Below, one piece after another: positions 24,674-35,466 of a stretch of 64,000 nucleotides of DNA; position 1 is the stretch's first letter, and the number at the start of each line of letters is the position of its first letter. The DNA lies in NCBI GenBank assembly GCA_030063045.1, contig JAQSEB010000142.1, positions 1,116,001 to 1,180,000 of the forward strand, read 5' to 3'. The translations under genes were made by a program, and so were the position numbers. The DNA is from Pratylenchus scribneri (Eukaryota > Nematoda > Chromadorea > Rhabditida > Pratylenchidae). The notes below the pieces were generated by a model, which saw only the letters and a list, made by a program, of their open reading frames with translations, was not told the DNA's origin and did no database searches.

Positions 24674-26426
24674 TTCAAAAACAAAAATATACTAAAATTT
24701 AAAGTTATTATAAAATCATTTTCAAAAGCAGCAATAATTAATAAATATGGGGGAACATAAAAAAAAGTAAGGAAAATACCTAAAAAAATTCAAATAATGA
24801 TAATGTTTTGCTCAAATTTTTTTTGCAAGCAAGCGGATAAAAGCTGAGTGGGGGGAAGGATGCAAGGGTAAAGTAGGGCGAAAATGAAGCATTTTACAGG
24901 GCTCGACCATTCTAGGATGGTAGCAAGAATTGAAGGCATCCTGTATCTATCTATCAGCAGAAAATAGTAGATGGAAAATCATTCAGTAGGCTCAAGAAAA
25001 ATCAATGATTTGAATAGAGAGATCAACTAAGCTATGTTGGCTCAAACGCTCGCGCTGGGAGTTCCAAAAGATAACGTGAAAATGAGAGAGCCAATTTTCG
25101 TTCGTGTTCGGCCCTTGGATACTGCTTCAGCAGTCACTTGAGCTCGGCGCTCGCGCTCGGAGGGCGCGCATGTGCTTGATGGGTGCAACCGGTTACAAAT
25201 TACGATCGTTCGTATTTTTGGCTCGATCAATTCCGCGGAGGTCAACCCTAGGTAAAATACGCTAAAAACAGTTTAAAGAGAAAAAACAGAGCATGGAGAA
25301 TTTTGCAATGGGGGGGGGGGGGGGTATTCTTTTAAACTTTGGGAAAGAAAAGTTGATAAATCATATTTGAATTCATACAAGTTGAATTGGGGAAGGAATG
25401 GCCACGAATCGGCTCCTTATTCTTCACATAATGATAATGGGTAATAGCAAAGGGGAAGAAAGCGATTAATACCGCTAGGCCCCAATTCAATTTTAAATCC
25501 GTAATCTTTCCGACAGGTTCTGACGGTGAACCATTTTCGTTCCCACATAAAGCAACTTTTGTATTTTTTTTATTAAGTATCAAATTCCCTTATATATAAT
25601 AATTGGTAAACGGTACGGTAATTATATTGTAGTAAATAAAAAAAAAGATTGAATGATGGGTGATGGAATTATTAGCTAATGACTGAATTTATCGGCCCTT
25701 TCAAAATACATTAAATATATCAAATTTGGTTTGCCAAAAGGCCTGAATAATCAATGACCATATCAGCGTGTGCGTTTTTCTCCTGGATTGATGATGTGGA
25801 TAGGGAATAGATGGCCAATTGCGTTTACAAAAGCTGGTGGATTTGGCTGTATACGCTGAATTTAACAATTTTGCTGAAAGTTTGACATTATATTTGAAAC
25901 TGAATGGTTATGAATTTAATTTTCAATAAGAAATCCGTCAGCTTTTACGATCGAATTTTTCTCAATCCGTTCATTTGTTCGGAAATTCTCAACCGCACGT
26001 CTTCGCCAAATCCTTTGCCTTTCCAATAAAATTTGCCATTTACTTTCTTCATCTGCCTTCTAATATTACAATCTATCCATTTTCTCTAATCCATCTCTCC
26101 CATCAAGTGGATATTATTAGTTTGATCATAAGCTTTATTTCGCACGCTTCTGATGAGGTCCCAAAAATTGCCTTTCTCTGCTCCTGCTGAGATTGAGGAG
26201 TGCCTAAAAACAATCCCTTATTTTTCTGCAAGCTCGCCTTCAGCATTCAGCTCCATATCGGGCAGCGGTGGGTCGATGTTTTGATTGATTGATTTCGCCA
26301 AAATTCCCTCGAGCTCTTGTACTAAAAAATTGATCATTTACTTCATAAACAGGGGAGAAGCGCAACTCAAAAACACCACAATTGCGGCAAACGCAACTCC
26401 AAATTGCAATTGCTGTTCCATCTATT
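24674..26426. other. Intergenic stretch with a possible exon-like relic (25332-25583, -)
   Basis: Upstream region of the gene at 20102-24673. A minus-strand open frame at 25332-25583 reads SEPVGKITDLKLNW then GLAVLIAFFPFAITHYHY and weakly resembles exon 4 of the neighbouring gene (SDPEDLAENSFKRKIGVILL), so it may be a decayed copy. 25026-25250 is locally GC-richer, and its right end (GTCAACCCTAGG) resembles a hAT terminus. A G13-type homopolymer sits near 25311. Confidence 0.4.
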
Positions 26427-27130
26427 TCTTCCCTGGACCACAGAAGCATTTTCACCTGCATTTGCGTGATCATAGCAACATCCATTTCTTCCCTGGGCCA
26501 CAGAAGCATTTTCACCTGCATTTGCGTGAGCATAGCAACATCCATTTCTTCCCTAGGCCACAGAAGCATTTTCACCTGCATTTGCGTGATCATAGCAACA
26601 TCCATTTCTTCCCTGGGCCACAGAAGCATTTTCACCTGCATTTGCGTGATCATAGCAACATCCATTTCTTCCCTGGGCCACAGAAGCATTTTCACCTGCA
26701 TTTGCGTGAGCATAGCAACATCCATTTCTTCCCTGGGCCACAGAAGCATTTTCCATTTGCGTGATCATAGCAACTTTCTTCCCTGGGCCACAGAAGCATT
26801 TTCACCTGCATTTGCGTGATCATAGCAACATCCATTTCTTCCCTGGGCCACAGAAGCATTTTCACCTGCATTTGCGTGAGCATAGCAACATCCATTTCTT
26901 CCCTAGGCCACAGAAGCATTTTCACCTGCATTTGCGTGATCATAGCAACATCCATTTCTTCCCTAGGCCACAGAAGCATTTTCACCTGCATTTGCGTGAG
27001 CATAGCAACATCCATTTCTTCCCTAGGCCACAGAAGCATTTCTACCCGCATATGCGTAAGAATAGCAACATACATTTCTTCCCTAGGCCAGAAAAGCATT
27101 TCTACCCGAATATGCGTAAGTATAGCAACA
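26427..27130. repeat. 60-bp minisatellite, about 12 units, open on both strands
   Basis: Units contain TTCTTCCCTGGGCCACAGAA, GCATTTTCACCTGCATTTGC and GTGATCATAGCAACATCCAT. The period is 20 codons, so three frames stay open across many units: plus HFFPGPQKHFHLHLRDHSNI, minus MLLWPREEMDVAMITQMQVK. One unit (about 26741-26790) has lost two separate 5-bp segments (ACCTG and ATCCA), shifting frame by one. The last three units are diverged. Neither strand shows a signal peptide or splice context, so I do not call a gene. Confidence 0.9.
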
Positions 27131-27356
27131 TATCTTACTGTTTGGTTCTTAGATTCCCAATTAATTGAAGTCCAATTTATTTAAATATTTTATTCAAAAA
27201 ATCGGAAATAAATAAATGTGAAATAATAATAGGAATATTGGGGTTCCGAGTCTTTGCGAATAAAAACTAAGAATGAACTTATTAGGAGAATGAATATTTG
27301 GGGAGGAATGTGTCAATTTTATAGAGGAAAATGAAGATAGAAAAATTATCAATAAA

Positions 27357-28016
27357 TCAATAGGCGAGGGAAATATATTCATCTTCTCTTCTTGGGCTAT
27401 GTCCGAACACCTCCTCTTTTTGGTTTGATCGTGGCGATGGAGCGAAACGGTTTGCGGATCCTCGGTTGCCGACCGGATATCGGCGATTCTCCACAACTGG
27501 GGGCGGTTGGACCATTTGCTCGGGTGGCTCAATCTCTTCAATCACTTCCGGCAAATTCACTTCCTCAAAAATTTGTGGTTCTTCAGCAATTTCTAGTGCC
27601 TTTGGTAACTCAAAGCCGCAAAGGCTTCCAAGAAGATGTTCAATTTTCATTTTCATTTGGAGTGAATCGTGGGTGAATTTGATTTGTATGGAAGCACACG
27701 GCAGAGCCTGGAATGCAATGTCATAAATGACTCCAGTACATTTTATGACAATTCCTGGTCGCCAACTTTGGGAAATTCTGTGGCGGGCATAGACTTTATT
27801 GCCAATTGAAAATGCCCTTATTTTTGTTCCAAATCGCTTATTAAATCTCTTCTTCATTTCTTCATCTGTTCCCAATGATTTTTTTGTAGTTGGTCCGAAA
27901 TTTTTCATATCAAATATATAATTTATGAATATTGTATAGACTCGCAAAGGTTTCCATGAAAATTGCATCTGGACTGGGTTCAAAATCCCTGGATATTTAA
28001 AAATAAATAATTTCAA
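27357..28016 (-). pseudogene. Ty3/gypsy-type retrotransposon integrase C-terminus, remnant
   Basis: A 219-codon open frame contains FSIGNKVYARHR, SQSWRPGIVIK and CTGVIYDIAF, matching the post-catalytic 'GDxVYxR...WxPGxI...TGPxxYxV' (GPY/F-type) segment at the end of gypsy-family Pol. A proline/glutamate-rich tail follows. Reverse transcriptase, RNase H, the integrase catalytic core and LTRs are not present next to it, so this is a 3' fragment. Family assignment rests on the motif only. Confidence 0.65.
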
Positions 28017-28504
28017 ATAATTTTTTTACTCATTCTTTTTCATAAGTAGATTCAATTTGATTATTTAAATTTTTTAAATAAATATTTTATAATTTTCACC
28101 AGAAAAAATTTTATCGAAATCCAAGAACAATAATTACTCCCAAAAATATAGTAAATATGCAAATTTAAATATAGCCAAAAGTCAAGAAAATAAATACATA
28201 AGCTTGATTTTTTTGAAAAATCGTATTGTCCAATTTGAAATTTCTTCAAAGATTCGGAGAGTATGGTGATCATCCACAGCAAATGTTAAGACCGTTTTTT
28301 TGGTATGTTAAATCGAAATTTGCGGTAAATTAAATCAAATAAAATGAATATAGTATTCCTTGAATAAAAAATCCACATTTTTGGCTTTTTACATCCATAA
28401 AGAAATAACAAAAAATTAGCTTCAGAAAGAAGGTGTTTAGCCCACATTGCCATGGCCATCCATGATAAATAAAAATCCATTCCATTTTCTATGCACTTCC
28501 ATTT
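28017..28504. other. AT-rich stretch between the retroelement relic and the modular gene
   Basis: No supported gene. The open frames on the minus strand here are low-complexity (Phe/Ile/Lys-rich). Confidence 0.5.
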
Positions 28505-31500
28505 TCAATAGATTGGATAACTTGTTTGACAAAACTGAAAATAAAATAATTAATTTTTTTTATGATTGTTTTCACTATTAGAAGTCCATGGGCTTCTAAG
28601 TTTCAAATCCATTTGGGTCTATTTCTATTATCTGCCGAGTTTTCTGAACAAATTCTAGATTTTTTATAGAGCCTAATGGCACCTAAGAAACCAAGAGATA
28701 TAGAGCACTTCAAAGTCGATGATGGGCTTTTATTAGAGAGTGGGCTTCTAAAAGAGAAAATAAGGTAGATCAGTAAATGTGGAAGATTATTTTCATCATA
28801 TGTTTATTTCAATTTATTTAAAGATTTTTAATTGTAAATTTAATTTTAAAAATCTCAGCAATTTCAAAAAAATATTTACTGACCGAAGAATAATGAAAGG
28901 TGCATAATAAAGGGCTCCCATAATTGTTGCCATTTTTTACATAGGTGTGGCTAGATTGTTGAATATGCTGGAATGTTGTTTCTTGTCGTGCCCGTGGCCG
29001 TAGTGTATTCCTTTGTTTGTTCGTTTTATTTTGTTTAGCTTTTTGCCGTTGCTTTAGACGACGCTGCCTCTCTTCTTCCTCCTTTTGTTGTTGTTCTTTT
29101 ATTAGACGTTTCATTTCATCAATCTCTTTTTGTGTTTTTCCAATTTCGTTTTCATGATTTTGTATTCGATTTTGCGTTTCGTTTAGCTCCTTTTGAAGTT
29201 TTTTCTTTAAATTTTGCATTTCTTTAAGCTCATTTTGTTGTTTTTGTAATTTTCCTTCCATTTCTTTTAACTTCATTTCTTTTTGTTGCAATTTGCTATT
29301 TGCACCATGGTGGTGTTGGTCATTTTCTTCTGCAACAAATTTAATTGACTAGACTCACATTATTTTAAGAGATAAAATTTATGGTAAGCCGACATTTGTG
29401 GACCCGACATTTGCGGAAAAAATGATCTGGTGCCTATGGTATTAAAGCTGTTTTGGCATTTGAGGAATAAAATTAACAAATTACAAAATGATATCAAAAG
29501 TATAGGATCATCGGCACCAAATTGTTCCATCCGCAAATGTCGGGAACGGGAACCGCAAATATCGTAATAGGAAAATTTATTATAAAGAAAATACACGATA
29601 GACTCAATTCAATAGAATAATGCCTAATATAGAATAATATCGAATGCCGTATATCAAAGTACAATCTATAATTTAATTTGGGTAATTCGTTAAACTTTAG
29701 TAAATTGATACATCGGAATTTTCAGAAAATTGAATGCCAAGTATAATATGTCCAATTAAAAATTTTTAAATTTGTTGCCCAATTGTTCGGAAAATGTGGT
29801 TCCGATTTGAGTGCACTAAATTTTTCAAAATTTCATTTTCTATTTTCTAAAATAAGCCAAAATCTTGGAAATCAATCTAGTCTAGGGTATCAAAAAATCG
29901 ATAAAAAAATGGAGAATTTCAGACTAAAATATAAATAATTGAATTTAAAAATTGGATACTATGAAAACTAGGTTTTAAACCGATTTTACCATGTTCTAAT
30001 TTCATACTCACCTTCATTGGAATGTTTATGAGGAAGAAAATCAAACAATGATTCATCAGATGAAGATGCCGATGAGAGTTCAAAAGAGGAAACAGAAGAT
30101 TCATCACTGTCCGTAAAGATAGGCGTTTCCTTTCTTGACCGTGATGGTGATTTATTCTTTAAAAAACAAACAAATTTGATTCAGTATGAAACAATCAAAT
30201 ATTTTTTTAAGAGTGTGATTTAAACGTAGCTTTAATTTCGAAACTTGATCCAAATATTAAAAAAAAACATATTAATAATATAATCAAATTGAAAAAATAA
30301 GTTTGAATAGCCTCAAAATATATCATTTTTGGCTTTTCATACAATAAAATTTTTCTCTCAAAAAATTGACAAAATTGGTAAAAATAGTAAAAATGTTGTT
30401 TTTTCATAAAATCTGATAAAAAAAATAGGTCAAAATCTAAAATGCAGACTTGATATCTATTCATCACATTATAGTTAATATTGATAAAAAAAAACTTAAA
30501 TATGTTACATTTTAATTTTAATTAAACATTTGTTGCAATTCATTTTTTTAACCTAAAAATTTTAATCAAATTTTTGATTAATCATAACAAACAAAGAATT
30601 TTTTTTTGAAACTGACCTTCTTTTCTTCCTCTTTCTCATTGTCGGTCCCTTCCATTTTAACCGTCAATTCTTCCTCCAAATCTTTTAAAAGTATATAATA
30701 TTTCTCCTTTTCTTCTGATATTTTTATATCCATTGATGTCGTTCTAATCATTCTGCCCGATTTTGTTATCAAAAACTTAAAAATAAACAGAATTTTATCA
30801 TAATTATATATATATATAATATTTCGCACCCTACTCTCCCAATTTTTTGAACATATTAAATGATTTCCAAACCCAGATAACTAACAAATACCGATTAAAA
30901 AATTTTTTGATGGTAAAGAGATGTTTTTTATGCGAAAAAGATTTGTGAGAAAATGATTTTTTTAAGGATAAAAGTTGCATATGTTACAGCTAATTCTGGG
31001 AATTAACTAGCCCGGGATTAGCTAGCTAACTAATTTCGGGAATCTCGGTTTCTAGACATCGTACAGACTCGAGAGTAGGCTCATTCGATTCGTCATGGTC
31101 GATCTACTATATGAAATTTCAATAACAGACTCCTAAACCCTAATCATAGCCCCTAAACCCTAGCCCAAAGCCCCTAAAACCCATGCCACCCTGAACCATA
31201 TCCCTAACCCTAACCCTAGCACCTAAATCGATCTGAAATTGAAATTCCATACAATAAATCGATCATGCCCTGTCGAATGAGCCTACTCTCGAGTCTGTAC
31301 GATGCCTCGAAGCCGAGATTCCCAAAATTAGCTAGCCAAAACCCCTAGCTAATCCCAGGAATAGCTAATTCCCAGAATTATCTACTACACATATACCGAA
31401 TAGTGAAATTTTTATTTTGATTTTTCTTTTCTTCTAAATCTTTAAACTTTTATTCGATTATGTCGATGCCTATTGGTATTGGATACTGACATTGGCTTTT

Positions 31501-34311
31501 TCCATTTTCTAAGTTAAATACAAATTTTCTAGAAATATTTTTATAAGAAATTTTTTTACTTACTTCTGATAGCCTTTCTTCAAGGTCAATCAAAAATTTG
31601 TCCAAATTCTTCATGAGTTCCCATTGTTCGTCCACTTTTGTTGTGCCCAGAATTCGTTCATAAATTTTATGATTTTTGGCCTTTTTTAAATGCTCAACAA
31701 TTTCTTTCGATATTTTTCCCAAATATAGGTAGAATATCCATTTGTGCAAACATTTGCTATTTGCTTAATTAAATGATGGTAAATTTTTGTGGATTCATAC
31801 ATAAATGAAATTATAAATTTATAAATTATCATCATAATTACGCCTTGTTATAATTAAATGTAATCTATGGCTTATTCGATTTCTTAGATTCGAATTTTTA
31901 TATAAGTTTTTAAGTACAAATAAATTTATAATCAATTTTAATTTAAATTATGACTAGCTTAATTATCCGTGTGCGGAATATAAAATCACGGTAACGGATA
32001 GTGCGTATAATCAAGGATGGATAAAGGACGGGTAGGCTATTTTCGAAAAATATCCGTGTATACTTCCATTCTCGTATTCATTTGGTATATGTACTTTTTT
32101 GAAATTTGATTACTCAAATTTAAAAATTCCCAGAATAAAAAAATAAAAATTTATTTCTTTATTAAAACATTGGTACTTATACTTATACGGTTTAGGTCCT
32201 CTTTTTTGGAAAGTGCTTGATCACCACTATGATTTGTCATATTTCGGGTTAGGGTCAATCAGGGTTGGATTAGGGATAGGGCTAGGTAAGAATCATCTCA
32301 CGTGTATTCTAATAAACCAAAACCCTAATCCAAACCCTAAAATCATAGGGATGACCAAGCTCTTTCCAAAAAAAGGACCTAAATCGTATAAGTACCAAAA
32401 ACATTTTAATTAAAAAATTGTTCAAAATATTTTACCATCAATTTCGTCCTCTCCTTTAAGCAATTTGGAAATCGATTCTAATGCTTTCTTTTCTGTATAT
32501 TTTCCAGTGAAATATTCACAAATTTTATCAATTACTTTTGGAATTTTTTTGTTAATCATTTTTTGAATTTCCGCAATAAATGCCCTCGTCCTTACTTCGT
32601 TCATCGCTATTTCTAAAAATGATTGGAAATGTCAATTAATAAATGAGAATGCAAACAAAAATTTGGACATAAAGAGAAAAAATGGAGAATTTTAAAGGGA
32701 AAAAGCATGATGATTTTTAGTGGAATTATTAAGGCAATTTTCGAATTCCAAAGGAGATCAATTTAAATAGGATCTAAAAAGAAATCAATTTCCACCCTTT
32801 AGCCGAGTAGAGCAGAACAGAGACATAGTTTCTATTTATATATTAATATTGGTTTGTTAAATGTCAAATATTCACTCCTCTCCATCATATTTTCCATTGT
32901 GTTTGGGACCGCCTAACTTGGATCATGACCAATTTGTGTTACAGTTTATTACCATTATATAAAAAATTCCAAACAAAAACTTTCCTTTAATGAAAATTTT
33001 CTTTTTTTTTTATTCCTATTTCTCTTCTATTAAATATATATAAATTTTCCATCCTCCTCTGGGAAATCTAATAAGGTAAATTTTCTAGAAATTCTTCAAC
33101 TTTTCAAATTTCCATTCATTCTTACCTTCTTTTTCATGGCCAGGAAGTCTGAAACCTATTTCAAATTTGACCGATTTCTTTGCTATTTCAATTTCTTCCA
33201 TTTTTTTCACTCTTATTTGGACATTCAAGGTTTTAAGAAGATCATAAAAATTTTTTGCATCATTTTTCTTAAATATCGACATGGCCCTATTCGTTAACGA
33301 CCTCAAGCGTCCAACCTATAATTAAATTAATTTTTATCATAAACATTAAATAAATGTGGCAGCTAATATTGAACATGGGCTAATTCCTGGCTATATGCTG
33401 AGCTAGTAAATTTAGAAAATCTCTGCTTTTAGGAAAATAAAAGACACGAAAAATTGACTCATACGACTCATCATGGTCGATTTATTTTATGAAATTTCAA
33501 TTCCAGCAGAAGAAGATGGTTGGCCGACACTTGCGGACGAAACGGTCTGGAGCCGATAGTGGTAGAGCTATTGTGGAATTGTTTTTAGGATATCATTAGG
33601 CATAAAATTAGCTACAAAATGACATCAAAAGGTATGGCAAATTTTGAGTATTCACAGAGTTATGGCCAAAAACCGTCAAAATCGCAATTTTAATTAAATT
33701 AACGGTTTTTTGGCCATAACTCAGTGAATATTCAACATTGACCAAAAATTCTGATGTCATTTTGTAGCTAATTTTATGCCTAATAAAATGCCATAAACAA
33801 TGCCACTCCAGCTTTACCACCTTCAGCTCCAGACCGTTTCGTCCGCAAGTGTCGCAGTACGAAGAAGATAACCGTCTTTTGAAAAGCTAAACCATCCTAA
33901 CCGGCTTTTAGTTTAATACTCTTGGCTGTGACCCTATTTCCAATTCTTAAATTGAAATAATTGACTCAAAATAATCCAAAGTATTAAATATTCTATTTAC
34001 TTAAATTTATTTTTAATTTCAATCTCTGATAATGTCAATAATTTTAGGTAGGGTTGCTCCTGAATTAATTATAGAGAAAACTACTGAATTTACTTTTTCT
34101 GGTGGATTTAATTGTTTCACAATTTTATGAGAAAATCTGTTCAAGTTATCCAGGAATTCCCAATGTTGGTTCTCTACATTCACAAATTTTGGGCCGAGAA
34201 TTCGTTTATAAATCTCAGAATCACCGGCGTCTTTCAAATTTTCTACAATTTCCGCTGATATTTCTGCCAAATGAAGGTAAAGGATCCAATTTTGCAAACA
34301 ATGGTCGGTTG
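28505..34311 (-). CDS. Modular multi-exon protein, paralogue of 13636-16880, 5' end not found
   Basis: Eight exons joined in frame (5' to 3'): 34311-34094 (module B: DHCLQNW, LAEISAEIV, IYKRILG), 33315-33126 (module C plus KKSVKFEIGFRLPGHEKEG), 32612-32436 (module A: LESISKLLKGEDEIDG), 31763-31564 (module B: LGKISKEIV, IYERILG), 30775-30617 (module C), 30156-30012 (Ser-rich, NKSPSRSRKE), 29329-28884 (long coiled coil of Gln/Lys/Glu heptads, then a basic stretch) and 28534-28505. Total 521 codons plus stop. The first listed exon begins in phase 1, so at least one upstream exon, presumably with the signal peptide, is missing from the model. Relative to its paralogue, the B-C module pair is duplicated and the 3' exon has become a coiled coil. 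Family unknown. Confidence 0.7.
29384..29583. mobile_element. Foldback element (family 3) in an intron
   Basis: GCCGACATTTGTGGACCCGA ... CATCCGCAAATGTCGG arms, with the family words AAAATTAACAAATTACAAAA and GCGGAAAAAATGATCTGG. Shorter than the other copies. Confidence 0.7.
30987..31390. mobile_element. Foldback MITE (family 4) in an intron
   Basis: AATTCTGGGAATTAACTAGC at the left mirrors GCTAATTCCCAGAATT at the right. Inner arms include ACAGACTCGAGAGTAGGCTC / GAGCCTACTCTCGAGTCTGT (20 of 20 inverted) and TCATGGTCGAT / ATCGATCATG. The centre is CCTAAACCCTA-rich. A relative at about 33365-33505 is interrupted by a family 3 element. Confidence 0.85.
32170..32396. mobile_element. MITE (family 1) in an intron
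   Basis: GGTACTTATAC...GGTTTAGGTCCTCTTTTTTG at the left and AAAAAAGGACCTAAATCGTA TAAGTACC at the right (inverted), with inner GGAAAG-GCTTG / CAAGCTCTTTCC and a centre of AACCCTAATCC / GGGTTAGGG words. Confidence 0.8.
33518..33860. mobile_element. Foldback element (family 3) with 9-bp target duplication
   Basis: 343-bp element with CGACACTTGCGGACGAAACG at the left and its exact inverted copy at the right. GAAGAAGAT occurs immediately outside both ends (33509-33517 and 33861-33869), a 9-bp target site duplication as left by Mutator-like elements. It sits within a diverged family 4 element in the first known intron of the modular gene. Confidence 0.9.
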
Positions 34312-35466
34312 CTAAAATGAACGCAAATTTTATTATTTGCTTTTATTTTAAATGATTTTTTGTTAAATGTTTTAAATCATAATATGTAATTAAATAGTTG
34401 TTTGATAATTATAAATTTAAATTTTTTCATTTATTTTATCCAATCATAATCAGTGAATACAATTGTGGCCGATTTGATTTCAACTTATTGTAATTAATAA
34501 AAACCTTTATCCTTGAATCAATGGATTCCTTAGAATAGATTTAGTTTATATAATTTCATTATTAAATCTATGTATTCAATTTGAACCTAAGTTTGACAAA
34601 TAGAAATGTTGGACTTTAATTTTATATTTTATTTTCAATAAATAACTGATAAAAATATAAAGAAATAGCCGGCAGATTTACCATATTTTTTCCCATGTCT
34701 GAACCTGAATCTAAATAACATGATAGGGCTCGGATTCTTAGGTAAATACCTTTTTTTACTGATATCAGAACGTTGAAATATACACGAAAAAAGCATTTCC
34801 CACTTGGTTTGAAACTTCTAGCGTGAAGTTTTATTTACCTAAATTTACCTATTTTGAACTTTTCATACCTATTCACCTATTTTTAGTTTTTTGTACCTAA
34901 TTTACCTATTTTAGCCCTTTTTCAGCAAAAAATAAAGAAAATATGCCTAAAAATCAGTGAAAAATAGCATGGCAGGGTAAATGAAAATAAAAAATGGGCT
35001 TTTTGACCTTTCAAATACTTAAATTGGCAATATTAAGCAAATCCCAACCACCTAAAATTTTGGTCAATTGGCGAAGAGGGGGGTCTTTGGAATGGTGAGC
35101 ACTAGGGTGGGGTCTAGGTTCGAATCTCACAAATCCGAAAATTTTTTTTGTATTGAAAAACTAATTTTGTTGCTTCATAGGCATTTTTCTTTGAAAATTT
35201 AGCAAAAAATGATTAAAAAAGATCCAAAAATATTGTAAAAATGTTAAAAAAGTTCAATTTTATTTACCTATTTTTGCCTTTTTTGTACCTATTTTTCACT
35301 TTTTCGTACCTATAGCGATTATAAAAATATATTTGATTTCATTATTAATTATTCATATCCAAATCAAGTTTTATACAAGTGAGGTATAATGTTAATTATT
35401 ATATAGAATTATGTAATTACTCATATTACTCATATAAATATATATATTAATAAATTACATTTGCAG
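34312..35466. other. Gap between two divergently oriented genes, with a tRNA-like box pair
   Basis: Must hold the missing 5' exons of both neighbours, but I could not place them. 34800-35300 is a low-complexity run of TTTACCTATTT-like words. 35061-35125 has TGGTCAATTGG (A-box-like) and GGTTCGAATCTC (B-box-like) 52 bp apart. Its T stem pairs poorly, so it is a tRNA-derived relic at best. Confidence 0.45.

Noticed and set aside
31130..31230. CCCTAAACCCTA and CCCTAACCC runs looked like telomere remnants.
   Set aside because: They are short, irregular and located in the centres of foldback elements; the usual nematode telomere word is TTAGGC.
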